From Gnetum montanum (lineage: Eukaryota > Streptophyta > Gnetopsida > Gnetales > Gnetaceae): a stretch of DNA of 39,636 bases. The stretch spans positions 120,292-159,927 of the forward strand of contig MNCI01004119.1 of the NCBI GenBank assembly GCA_015680685.1. The letters are read 5' to 3'. This document shows, piece by piece, positions 31,082 to 39,636 of this stretch. A program made the position numbers and the translations under genes. The number at the start of each line of letters is the position of its first letter. The stretch's first letter is position 1. The notes under the pieces are model-generated. The model was not told the origin of the DNA, made no database searches, and saw only the letters and a program-made list of their open reading frames with translations.

Positions 31082-32223
31082 TGATGAAGCGGTTACTCTA
31101 GCAGTTATTCTAATTATTAGAGCAGTTACTCTAATTATTAGAGCACTTACTCCCAAGTCTATAAATACAACGCCTAGGCACACAATTGAAAGAATGTTTT
31201 TAGCAGTCAAGTAGGGAAAATCTTGTAGTTTGTCCATTCAAAAGTTAGAATATTTTCCAAGTGCCCACAATAGAAGGTCTAAGTGTGGATGGATCTTTAT
31301 TCAAGCTTTGATGTACTTGAGCACAACATTGTGTTGGAAATAAAGATGACCTCTTCGATTCATCCTTGTAGCACTTGAGATTTGTTTTCTTACGCATTTA
31401 TTTTATTTTATTTTATTATGCATTTATTTTATTTTATGCATTTTACATTCATGTTATTAGCACAACAATTCATTTTGATCAATTAATCAAATCATTAAAT
31501 TACACAAGCATGACCCCTTTGAGCATATGTATGACACTTGGTAGCTCAGAAATGATTAGCATTTGATAGCCCAGCAGCATTTGCACGAAGTTCAGGATGT
31601 GTTCGGGAATTGGGAACGGTTACTTGTGTTAGGCTAGATTAGACCATAGTCTACTTAGCAATTAAGTACTCTCACTTTCATTCTTATTTACTTAGCTTTT
31701 ATTTACTTTAATTGTTGATTATTTATTGTTGTCTATATAGTTAATATTTCCTTTATTGTCAATTACACTTCTTGTTGCCAACATGGAATGAGTACAACCT
31801 AATCACAAACACTTAAGTGTAACTACTTGGTAACCCAGTAGCGTATCTAGTAGTGATCAAGTAATGCATGCTTGGAAATCCCAAAATTAGTACATGAGGT
31901 CCAAGATGCGTATGAATGATTAAGTATGATTGCTCATTGCACTTAGGCTAGCTTAGATTTTACTTTATGTTGCCTATTAGCTTAATCAAGATTGTTTCCC
32001 ATTGTCTCTAGGAGTAGCCTAGTTTAGAATCACATCATACACCTCACTCTGGACTAAACCATATGTGACAAAACAAATACTAGTCTAGGTGGGAAGACAG
32101 CAAACTACGATCAACGTATAATTATCTAGGTGCCACAACTAGTCCATCTACGGAGTTCAACCAGATTGCATGTACATGCTCGTATTCGTATGGTTGAGCG
32201 TAGGGGTACCTCACTACTCATCA
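31082..32223 (+). repeat. 3' LTR of the outer element
   Basis: This 1142-bp LTR starts TGATGAAGCGG and ends CTCATCA, paired with 8047-9192. Differences include fewer palindromic U3 repeats (31090-31151), TATAAATA instead of TATATATA (31160-31167), and a duplicated ATTTT-rich segment ending in ATGC at about 31394-31440. Confidence 0.9.
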
Positions 32224-32228
32224 GTTAG
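32224..32228. repeat. Target-site duplication GTTAG, right copy
   Basis: It follows the 3' LTR directly and is identical to 8042-8046. The pair marks the outer element as one original insertion despite the nested DNA. Confidence 0.85.
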
Positions 32229-32370
32229 TAAAATCAATGCAAATGGTTTAACTCATGGTGAGGTATATGATATCGATGCTTTATTGGCCATTGGGCTCCT
32301 AGTAAACATGAAGTGAAAGTAAGGGTTTCTAAATCTAAGTGATAGTAAAACAAATCTAGGCTAGCCTATG
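32229..32370. other. Short stretch between two LTR elements
   Basis: This holds 142 bp of AT-rich DNA with no gene. It is the former target of the outer element and may continue the LTR remnant at 7906-8046. Confidence 0.4.
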
Positions 32371-32920
32371 TGATGAGTAGCTAGTCCTGATATTTTGATC
32401 ACACCTTGGACTTCGTGCAACTACTACCAAGATTACCAAGTACTACACTATTGGGTGTACTAAGTGATAGTACTACTGGGTTACCAAGTAGTTACACTTA
32501 CGTGCTCAAGATTAATTGTACTCATGTCGCTTAATGACATGAAGAGTAAATTGCAAGTAATTATAATCATTAACTATAAAATAGTAAACAGTAACATAAA
32601 TAAAACTAAGTGTTGCTACAATGATGTAAAGTAATATTGATCTTTATTGTCGATCATGCAATGCATCCAAGTACATCACACTTGAATAAAGATTCTGTTC
32701 AATTACAAAACATCATACTGCGGGCACATACTACTAAGTATTGAATTTAAGAAAGCAAACTGAAAGAGTTTTGTTACTAAGTTATCAAATCTACTATGGA
32801 CTTGTGTGCCTAAGGGTTGCTTATATAGGCTAGCATGCACCCTATGATATCGTTTATATGTTAACATGTCTACGACATCGTAGATATGATATTGTTGACT
32901 TAAGATTTTTAGATTTATCC
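32371..32920 (-). repeat. 3' LTR of the third element
   Basis: On the plus strand it starts TGATGAGTAGC. It then has the same landmarks as the copy A LTR in the same order: a chromosome-like ACTTGAATAAAGA phrase, CTGCGGGCAC (32718-32727), AACTGAAAGAG, and a TATA box on the minus strand at 32821-32827. It is shorter (550 bp). The inner edge at 32920 is set by alignment with the purine tract TTATGAGAGTA and does not keep the canonical CA. Confidence 0.65.
32821..32900 (-). promoter_or_regulatory. LTR promoter of the third element
   Basis: On the minus strand TATATAA (32827-32821) is preceded by AT-rich repeated words. On the plus strand they read ATGATATCG, ACATCGTAG and ATATGATATTG (32844-32894). 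Related words recur before this element's internal TATA box. Confidence 0.45.
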
Positions 32921-33099
32921 TACTCTCATAACTGATTGAAAACTCATCCTCAAATGAAAAAAAAATGAGGATGGAGTTCCTTACAAAATTGGGAGGTAGA
33001 TTTATATGATAATGACTTCTATATACATGACTCTCTAGTGTCGCAATGGAGTTTACAAAAGTAAATACATGACCATAGAGAGGGTTCTATGTTCTCTTG

Positions 33100-35011
33100 T
33101 GAGGGGGCTCATATCTTAGTTGACCCTCATCAATTGATGGATACTTTCTTCTAGAGTTTTTTTCTACTTTTCTATTGTGGTCAACCTCATGTTGTCTATA
33201 GTGAGTTGTTTATTGTCTTCTTGTAAGGCAACAAGTGCTTTGGCATGGGAATATGATTGTGCTTTGGCTACTAAAGCATTCCATATTACATTTTATTTCT
33301 CATTTATCATATCTTTATTATTTTTAAGGAGGTAATTAATCTTCTAAGTTTTGAATTGTGCTATTTGATCTGGTGCTATGAACTGAGTTGGACCTCTCTT
33401 TTCTGCTCTCAGAGCTACAAGCTCTTCTTGTAATCTATGAAGCTCATTCTTAGCATGTTCTGCCTTGGTTTTGGCAATGATTAATTTTCTTTTGGTGGCT
33501 ATTAATTCAAACTATGTTGTAGTGATATCACTAGGAATATCAAATAGATTTTTCATAACTTGTCATGTTTGCAACAATCTATCCAACACATCTTCATGTT
33601 TTACAGGAGTGATAGAGGTACCAGCTATAATTTGAGCATTTTGTTTCCTAAAATATCAACTGGTGGCACAACAAGTACATTAAAAGATTCTTTAATATGA
33701 TTTGTAATCACTTCTATGGCTCCTGCTACATCATGATGCTGCATGACCACAACTGTGGCTCCTTCTCCAAATTTAGGCACCTCTTGGAATGATGTGGTGC
33801 TTTTGAAAATTTGTTATGACCATTGGTCCTCTTCTCTTGTTTGCAATGATATCTGTCCACTAGCAGGATTTGTTGAGATGATTGATTTGATTGCATCATC
33901 AATTACTTTGAATAAATTGACCTTTTCCCTACTTCTCCAACTAATAGTTTCTGCAATTTGCTATAGATGACTTATTGAAGGTCTGTAATCTTGTGATGAC
34001 AATGGTGGAACTTGTGGTTGCAGCTACTATTGTCCTATGGTTGAATAGTCTCCACAATGCCTAGTTGTTCTTCTAATTAGTACATTTTGGAAGGCATTGG
34101 CTTAAGCATTTCGACATAGGAAGCATTATGTAACTTCCTTAATGCATCATTTGTATATTCTTGGATACTAACTTGTTTACATAACTTTCAAATAAGGAAA
34201 GGAAATGGAAGTGCTAACTTCCTTGCCTTCTTTCCTTTGAACTAATTTTGAATTTTTGTGAAGTAGAGGTGAGCAATGTTTGCATTGAATTTTCCCATTA
34301 ATATTGGACTCCCTCTAGCCGCATATGTAGAGATTCGATTCCATATCTTGGTAGGAAACAAGAGATAAGTGTCAATTTTGAAATAGATCTTTTCTTATGT
34401 AGTCAATTCATTATATTCTTTATCTTCCTTGCTATACACCTGTTGTAACCACAGCTTCTTGGTGTTTGTGTTAGATTTGGTTGATATTTGTGCCATCTTT
34501 GCTTCTTGATTAGGCACATTCAATACCTCTACAATTGTCTTAACTGAGTAAGATGTTGAGATTCCTTCAATTTTGACTATCACATTAGCTTCTTGATTTT
34601 GCCAAAAATGGAGTGTTTCTCCTAGATATCATTCTCCATTATTTGTGAGAGTAGGCCACAAAGGAGATGACTGAAGTTGGGCCTTAACAACTTTTGGAGA
34701 AAATTCCAAAAATGGACCAAAGTTGAGTTCCACAATTATTGTTGATATAAAGGATTTTCTTAAATAGCCTAAAGACATTTAGGTAACAGTGTAATTTGTT
34801 ATCCTTGGATAGGTACTAGTGGAACATCCGCTTCTACTTGAGTAGATTACTTTGTGGCAAGAGTTTATTGATGAATGCTAAAGGATTATGCTTCTTGCTC
34901 TCCTTTTTTTTCTTGGTGATTTTACGCACTCGCTTGCCCTCTTCCATGGTCTCATGGTCTTTTTCTTATCAGTTGTGAGAGTTATCCTTGTGCTCCTCTT
35001 TTTGGGGCCAT
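33100..35011 (-). pseudogene. Extra 3' ORF of the third element
   Basis: This is a diverged homologue of 13362-16216. It starts MAPKRGAQG at 35011. Matching blocks in order are FGPFLEFSPK, SSPLWPTLTNNGE, VKIEGISTSYSVKTIVEVL (34583 onward), LALPFPYL, EGATVVVMQHHDV, DVLDRLLQT and a coiled-coil-like part (TKRKLIIAKTKAEHAKNEL) running to about 33100. The coiled coil is shorter than in copies A and B. Many stops are present; one TAG lies at the same place as in A and B (ITTT-stop-FEL). Conservation at about half identity over this length shows that the ORF belongs to the family. Its role is unknown. Confidence 0.65.
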
Positions 35012-35314
35012 CTGCAATTAATCAAGGGTTTGGAATTACTAGAATATTCTCATAAATGAGCAACAATTTGATACCTTACTCATACCCTTAGTTATATCAA
35101 GTTCTTAGTTCATTATGATTGTAGAATTAGAAAAAATTTCAATAATAATCCCATTAGTACTTTAAATGAGTGATATGATCAATTAGGAGTCTTCTTAAAG
35201 TTGTTTTGACCTTAACATGAGTGATTTACTTTAAAAATTCTTAATATGTTTTCTTAAACTTACCCCTATAATACCTTTTAGTTGTTAGCAATTTCAAAAA
35301 AAAAATTGACTTAC
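35012..35314 (-). other. Predicted 5'UTR intron of the extra ORF (third element)
   Basis: On the minus strand a consensus donor GTAAGT (35314-35309) and an ATTGCAG acceptor ending at 35012 bound 303 nt, directly before the ATG. The donor is the strongest of the three copies. Confidence 0.5.
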
Positions 35315-35520
35315 ATTTCCCTTACTAGTAGCCCCCCATGACTAAGGTGATCACTCTAGGATCACATAGATTCAAAAATCATGCAAATTAGGGCAATAAT
35401 GAGAAAGTTATGGACGATGGAAGTTGGAGTGTTAGAGCTATTTAGCTTCAAAGAAAAATTGGCAACAACTCCCTTCTTATGAAATTCAGAAATGAAAATT
35501 TTTTTCTAGCTCCCCCACAT

Positions 35521-35612
35521 TATATATAGTATTTATGGGTGTGAGATCATAAATGCAACATTGTAGATGCAATATCGTAGGTGCCTATAATATCATATAT
35601 ATGATGTCACCA
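35521..35612 (-). promoter_or_regulatory. Internal promoter of the third element's extra ORF
   Basis: TATATATA (35521-35528; the same on both strands) lies about 510 bp before the extra ORF. Next to it on the upstream side are 14-bp units, ATGCAACATTGTAG and ATGCAATATCGTAG (35553-35580), and an AATATCATAT stretch. These share ATCGTAG and ATATGAT-type words with this element's own LTR, not with the GC-rich motif of copies A and B. Confidence 0.45.
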
Positions 35613-37140
35613 TAGAAAAATCAAAATTTATGAATGTTTTTCTTGGAAAAAATTGAGTCCCATAGGATAGTTGGAAGATATGCATCATGTTGAAAGGGTC
35701 TTGATATGGAGATGATGCTTTAGTTATGAAAAATAGGTGTTGAAAGTCTATGATTAAGAAATCTTGGGCTATGTATGTATATGAGATATCAATGGAATGG
35801 ATGAGAAAGACAATATTTTTGTGTTATTAGAATGGATAATGTGAATGATATGGGAAGTATTTATTGTTATTTATTGGAATTAGAAGGCTAAAGATGATGT
35901 GGAATTGCTTGGTAGGTATAAGATACAATGGTTATACAAGTGGATCCTGTTCAAAGAAATCTCCAAGCCTTAATGCCCTTGTATAACCACACCTAAAAGT
36001 GTCCTTAGGCACTCAAGGAGTTGAATGTAACACATACCTATTTAGCAAGACACACATATTAGTACCATCAAATTGGAAAAATAACTTTATGTTATACAAA
36101 ATCATAAGTTATGATTATTCAAACAATGAGATTAAATGGTTTTAGAAGGGATTTTAGAAATTAGGATGTGAGGTATCTTACCAAAAGCATAATGAATTTT
36201 TATGTTTTATTAGTGGTTAAAGTAATCATTAGCCTTTCTATCCAAGATTCAAACTAAGTCTAGACCACAGTCTAGTGACATCGCATTGTTTCATCCGTTG
36301 GAATTATAATTGTATGACTATCAATGTTACAAGAATTTTTGTCACTTGGCATATTGTCAAAGGAAGGATTTTTATTCATGGCACTTTATTTTTATTTTTA
36401 CATTTATTAGAAGCTGCTTACCTTAGGCATATGTAACATGTCTTTCCAGTGGGATCCCCAGAAACTTCTTTTGTGCTCTTTATTTATTATTCATGTCAAC
36501 CTTTTTTAAGGTAGCACTTATTTTACTCTTACTTGCATTCTTCGTTAGATCTACAAGGATATAATACAATCTTAGTAACATGATAGAACTCACAAAAATA
36601 GTCTAGAAGAATCCACTAACCCCCTTGATGTCATACCATTTTCATTCCCCCTTGGTTCTTCACTTTTCTATCTAGGCATAATGAACACAAATTTATTCTT
36701 ATTTTGAAGATGGAAAGAATATTATTATGGCAATGGTAAGAACCTCTTATTATTGGAATGGATGGATGGATGATGTGGGCCCACTATGCAAATAATCAGT
36801 CTCTTATGACTTGATAATGTAGAAAAATCTTCATCTTATTGGACTACATCTTGCCTTTATTCAATGTGTCTTATTAAGAATCAAAATTATTTACAAATGG
36901 TTCAAAAACAAAGTATGAAATAAATGGGAAGGATAGTAAAAAATTATGAAAAAGTATAAAGAATGAAAAATGTAAAAGAATATGAAAAATTCAAGAAATG
37001 AAAAAGTATAAAAGAATGAGACAAGATTAAAGAATATAGGAAATGAAAAGAATTGTAAAAAAAAAAATTAGAAAAGTCAATTATTAATTTCAAAGTCAAA
37101 GTAAAGTATCTAATCCATGACTAAACTCATGGACGAGTGT
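35613..37140 (-). other. Spacer of the third element, no gene
   Basis: AT-rich DNA with GAAAAAGTATAAA/GAATGAAAAA-type short repeats (36900-37070) and the phrase GGATGATGTGGGCCCACTA (about 36768-36786). The phrase aligns with 17816-17836 of copy A and, reversed, with the post-gag spacer of the outer element. No pol fragment was found. Confidence 0.5.
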
Positions 37141-39636
37141 TCAGAAAATGCTTCCTTGATCCCTTGGATCATACACACTAGGTGGTTTGCTTAACACCTT
37201 TATTGATTTAACTTTTCAATTATTATCCCATGTAATCTTGATGGTAGTTGAGTTTTGATGGTCTAAGTCCTTGTTTTCTTTTCCTTTTGATGTATGATTA
37301 TGTTTTAGTATTTCCATTTGTAAGTTCTTAGTTGGGATCATTTTTTTAGAATGGGAGTTAGTAAGTGGTGCAGCTGTTTCCATGCATGTTTTGAACCACT
37401 GAAAGTTCTTACTTATTGGCCACTAGGTGTCTTTTGGTTTAGTGTTTCCTACTCTCTCTTATGCACACACTTGTTTTTTACATTTTTTGTGGACTAGTGT
37501 AATAACTGTGTTGACATTCTAGAAGATCAGTCCATAATTGCAATCTTCTTTTTCAATAGTAATGCATGGAATTTTCTATTTTTCCACAATGACAGGTTCA
37601 TTTGTTATGCTTTGCACTAGAGTGGTAATGGGTATTGGCTCTTACATTGAATTAGGAGACATTGTTTTAGTAAGGAAGGGTGTTGCGCTAGGTTGGCCTT
37701 GTGCTAGTTTTAATGAGCTAGTAGGTCTACCTATTTTGTGCCCATGTGTGGAAACTATCCTAAAGAAAGGACATTTTCGAGACTGTGGTTGAGATCGACT
37801 AGCATTATCATTTACGTGTATGTTTGCAACATAAGTGGCATTCTTCCATTGATGTTGTGGTGTTGATCCTTCCTGTGTTATTCGTGGTGACATATGGTGG
37901 AGGGAAGCATAAGAATATTAAGGATGTTGCAAAGGATAAGAGTTTTGAGATGGTGTTTACACAGGGGATGTTGTGGGTTGATGATATTTTGGAGAGTAAT
38001 AATAGTGATTTGAGGTTAAGGAAGTAGAACAATTTGGAGAAATAGGTTGTTGAACATAATATTTGTATGGGTCCAATTGGTAGTAAGGGAAGTGCTAGTT
38101 TGATGATGGCCTCCCCCATGATTATGGGTTTTGCCACTGTGTTTGATAGTAATTTTAAGGTTGATAAGAAGTCCCACTAGAATAGTATGGTTGGTTGTAG
38201 AACTATCTATAATTACCTTGTAAGGTAATTTCCTAGGCATTTGCATTTGTATGAACTTGGGATTCAAAGCAAAAGTCCAATACTCATGTAGATGTAACAT
38301 GATTGGAAAACAGCCCTTTGGATGGTCATATAAGTAGATGTCACATCCATCATTCTCTTCTGTGCTTGAGTCTATAGCCTCTTCTATTGTAGTTGTTTTT
38401 CCTTTTTGCTAATAAGTGTTCCTACCTATTTCTTTGTTCTTTTTCCTCTTCTTATTTTTCTGACTATATTCTTTTTGCATTACTTTCTCATCTATGGTTT
38501 TAACATAGGTCGTAACTTTATCATTTATCAACTCCCACATCTTATCTACCCTTACTTTAAGCTCAATGATAGCCTTCTATAGTGACAAGGTTTGTTGTGA
38601 AATCAACTCATCAAGAGCTTCCTCTTTTTCCTTATCATATGTATGGACTTCTATTATTTGAAGACTTGAGTCTCGGTTATATTCCTTAATACTTTCCCTT
38701 TTGCATAGCTCTCCTTTTTTTTCCACCTTTTCAACTAGCCTTTGTATCTGATGAACCTTTAATTTAGATAATTGTCATCGGGCATAGATCCTAAGGGTCT
38801 CTCTCGTTTGATTATGAAGTTCGTTTATGATTTGGAGAAGTTTCTCTTTTTGAAACAAGTCATGATCTAGACATCTATGTAGTAATGAATAGTATCTATC
38901 CAAGGATTCATGTTGTCCTTGCTTCCATCCTTGGATCTATTTTCTCAGGTTAAACACTCTCACATAAGTTTGGTATTTTTCATTGAAAAACTCCATCATT
39001 GTGGACCATCAATAGATTGAATTTGGTTTCAATGATCTATACCAAATTTTAGCTTTGTCAACTAGTGTCATAGGAAAAAAGAGCTTAAGTTTTTACCACT
39101 CACTCTTGATGTTCTACAAGGTGCAGGAATCATGGAAGGCTTGTAAGTGATGTTGTGGATCAAAGTTATAGCCTCCCAAAAATTTAGGGGTGTTATTCAT
39201 ATCAAGTCTTTTGATGCGACTTTCTTGCATCCATGATCTACGTCATGCTCCTAGTAGCCAACAAGGATTCATCATCATCAAACATGTTGTGGTGATGATT
39301 TCTATTTCTATTTATTTAATTATGATGATCTCGTCTATGCTCACTTTGATGATCACATCTATTTCTATTTCTATCTTCATCTTGACTCCCTTAGTGTATC
39401 TCTATATCTATACCTATGTTCATCATTATTAGAACTAGATGTGGAAAAGGAAGAGGAAGATGGGGAATTGGAGGAATCGCCATGGCTCTTATATTTCCCC
39501 TTTGGTCCCTTGAACTATCATTTCTAGCTTTAGAGAAAGTCCTAGGCCTAGATGCCCTCCTTGTTCTGATACTTACTTCATCTCCTATAAGATTATCTGC
39601 ACTAGCTAAACATAGTCCTTGCATGTAGTAAGGGTT
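37141..39636 (-). pseudogene. Decayed gag of the third element (5' end beyond the window)
   Basis: The minus strand has the knuckle-like phrase CDIYLYDHPKGCFP near 38320, where the second Cys is Tyr, followed by LHLHEYWTFALNPKF. The tail GKTHNHGGGHHQTS matches the outer element's gag tail better than that of copy A. Upstream (38350-39600) a decayed gag core and a Ser/Arg-rich N-terminal part follow the order seen in copy A. Stops and frame changes are frequent. The downstream tail ends near 37140 with no protease or RT. Confidence 0.6.

Larger units (their letters stand above)
8047..32223 (+). mobile_element. Host (outer) LTR retrotransposon carrying a nested insertion
   Basis: A plus-strand Ty3/gypsy-type element of 24,177 bp between GTTAG target duplications. 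Its own parts are the 5' LTR (8047-9192), tRNA-Asp-like primer site (9194-9211), leader, decayed gag (9328-11770), spacer (11771-12210), the final internal 111 bp with polypurine tract (30971-31081), and the 3' LTR (31082-32223). Positions 12211-30969 belong to a related family inserted in the opposite orientation. No protease, RT, RNase H or integrase of its own is found. Gag is followed directly by a spacer that in the pol-bearing relative lies after integrase, so pol was probably already absent. Any extra ORF it had is lost at the nested junction. Confidence 0.85.
32371..39636 (-). mobile_element. Third, diverged gypsy-type element without pol (runs off the window)
   Basis: On the minus strand, from the right edge: gag (39636 to about 37140), spacer, internal promoter (35521-35612), extra ORF (35011 to about 33100), polypurine-like tract and 3' LTR (32920-32371). 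It is clearly related to copies A and B, but at roughly half identity in protein. No protease, RT, RNase H or integrase occurs between gag and the spacer. The 5' LTR lies beyond 39636, so neither age nor target duplication can be judged. Confidence 0.75.

Noticed and set aside
37538-37792. 84-codon plus-strand open frame
   Set aside because: It lies antisense to the gag tail of the third element and has no family features.

Overview
The window reads as nuclear DNA of a land plant, most likely a seed plant with a large repeat-rich genome. The evidence is one intron-bearing plant-type DnaJ gene, long AT-rich intergenic DNA, and Ty3/gypsy-type LTR retrotransposons primed by a plant tRNA-Asp-like site. 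A gymnosperm or another large-genome lineage is possible, but nothing here fixes the species. One base is undetermined (5893).

Layout. Positions 955-3572 (minus strand) hold the only recognisable host gene, a five- or six-exon J-domain co-chaperone. Positions about 3.6-7.9 kb are its upstream DNA and intergenic sequence with tRNA-derived SINE-like pieces, a 25-bp inverted repeat and a duplicated 57-bp segment. From 7.9 kb to the right edge almost everything is LTR retrotransposon. A plus-strand element (LTRs 8047-9192 and 31082-32223) is delimited by a perfect 5-bp target duplication, GTTAG. It keeps its 5' LTR, primer-binding site, gag and the last 111 bp before its 3' LTR. Its middle is occupied by about 18.8 kb of a related minus-strand family arranged as a tandem: LTR (12211-13110), complete internal region A, shared LTR (24536-25433), then the 3' half of a second internal region B, cut off in RNase H at 30969. 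A third relative (minus strand) starts with its LTR at 32371 and runs off the right edge.

How the parts fit. Internal region A shows the order gag, protease, RT, RNase H, integrase, spacer, then a long extra ORF before the 3' LTR. This extra ORF (globular N-terminal domain plus long coiled coil) is present in A, in B and, diverged, in the third element. Each copy has its own TATA box preceded by motifs that resemble the U3 of its own LTR, and a likely 5'UTR intron whose acceptor abuts the ATG. The plus-strand element and the third element go from gag straight to the spacer with no pol, so they look like non-autonomous relatives that would need enzymes from an A-type element. All copies are broken by stops and frameshifts, many explained by C-to-T change.

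All alignments and percentages were made by eye. No similarity search or computed alignment was possible.
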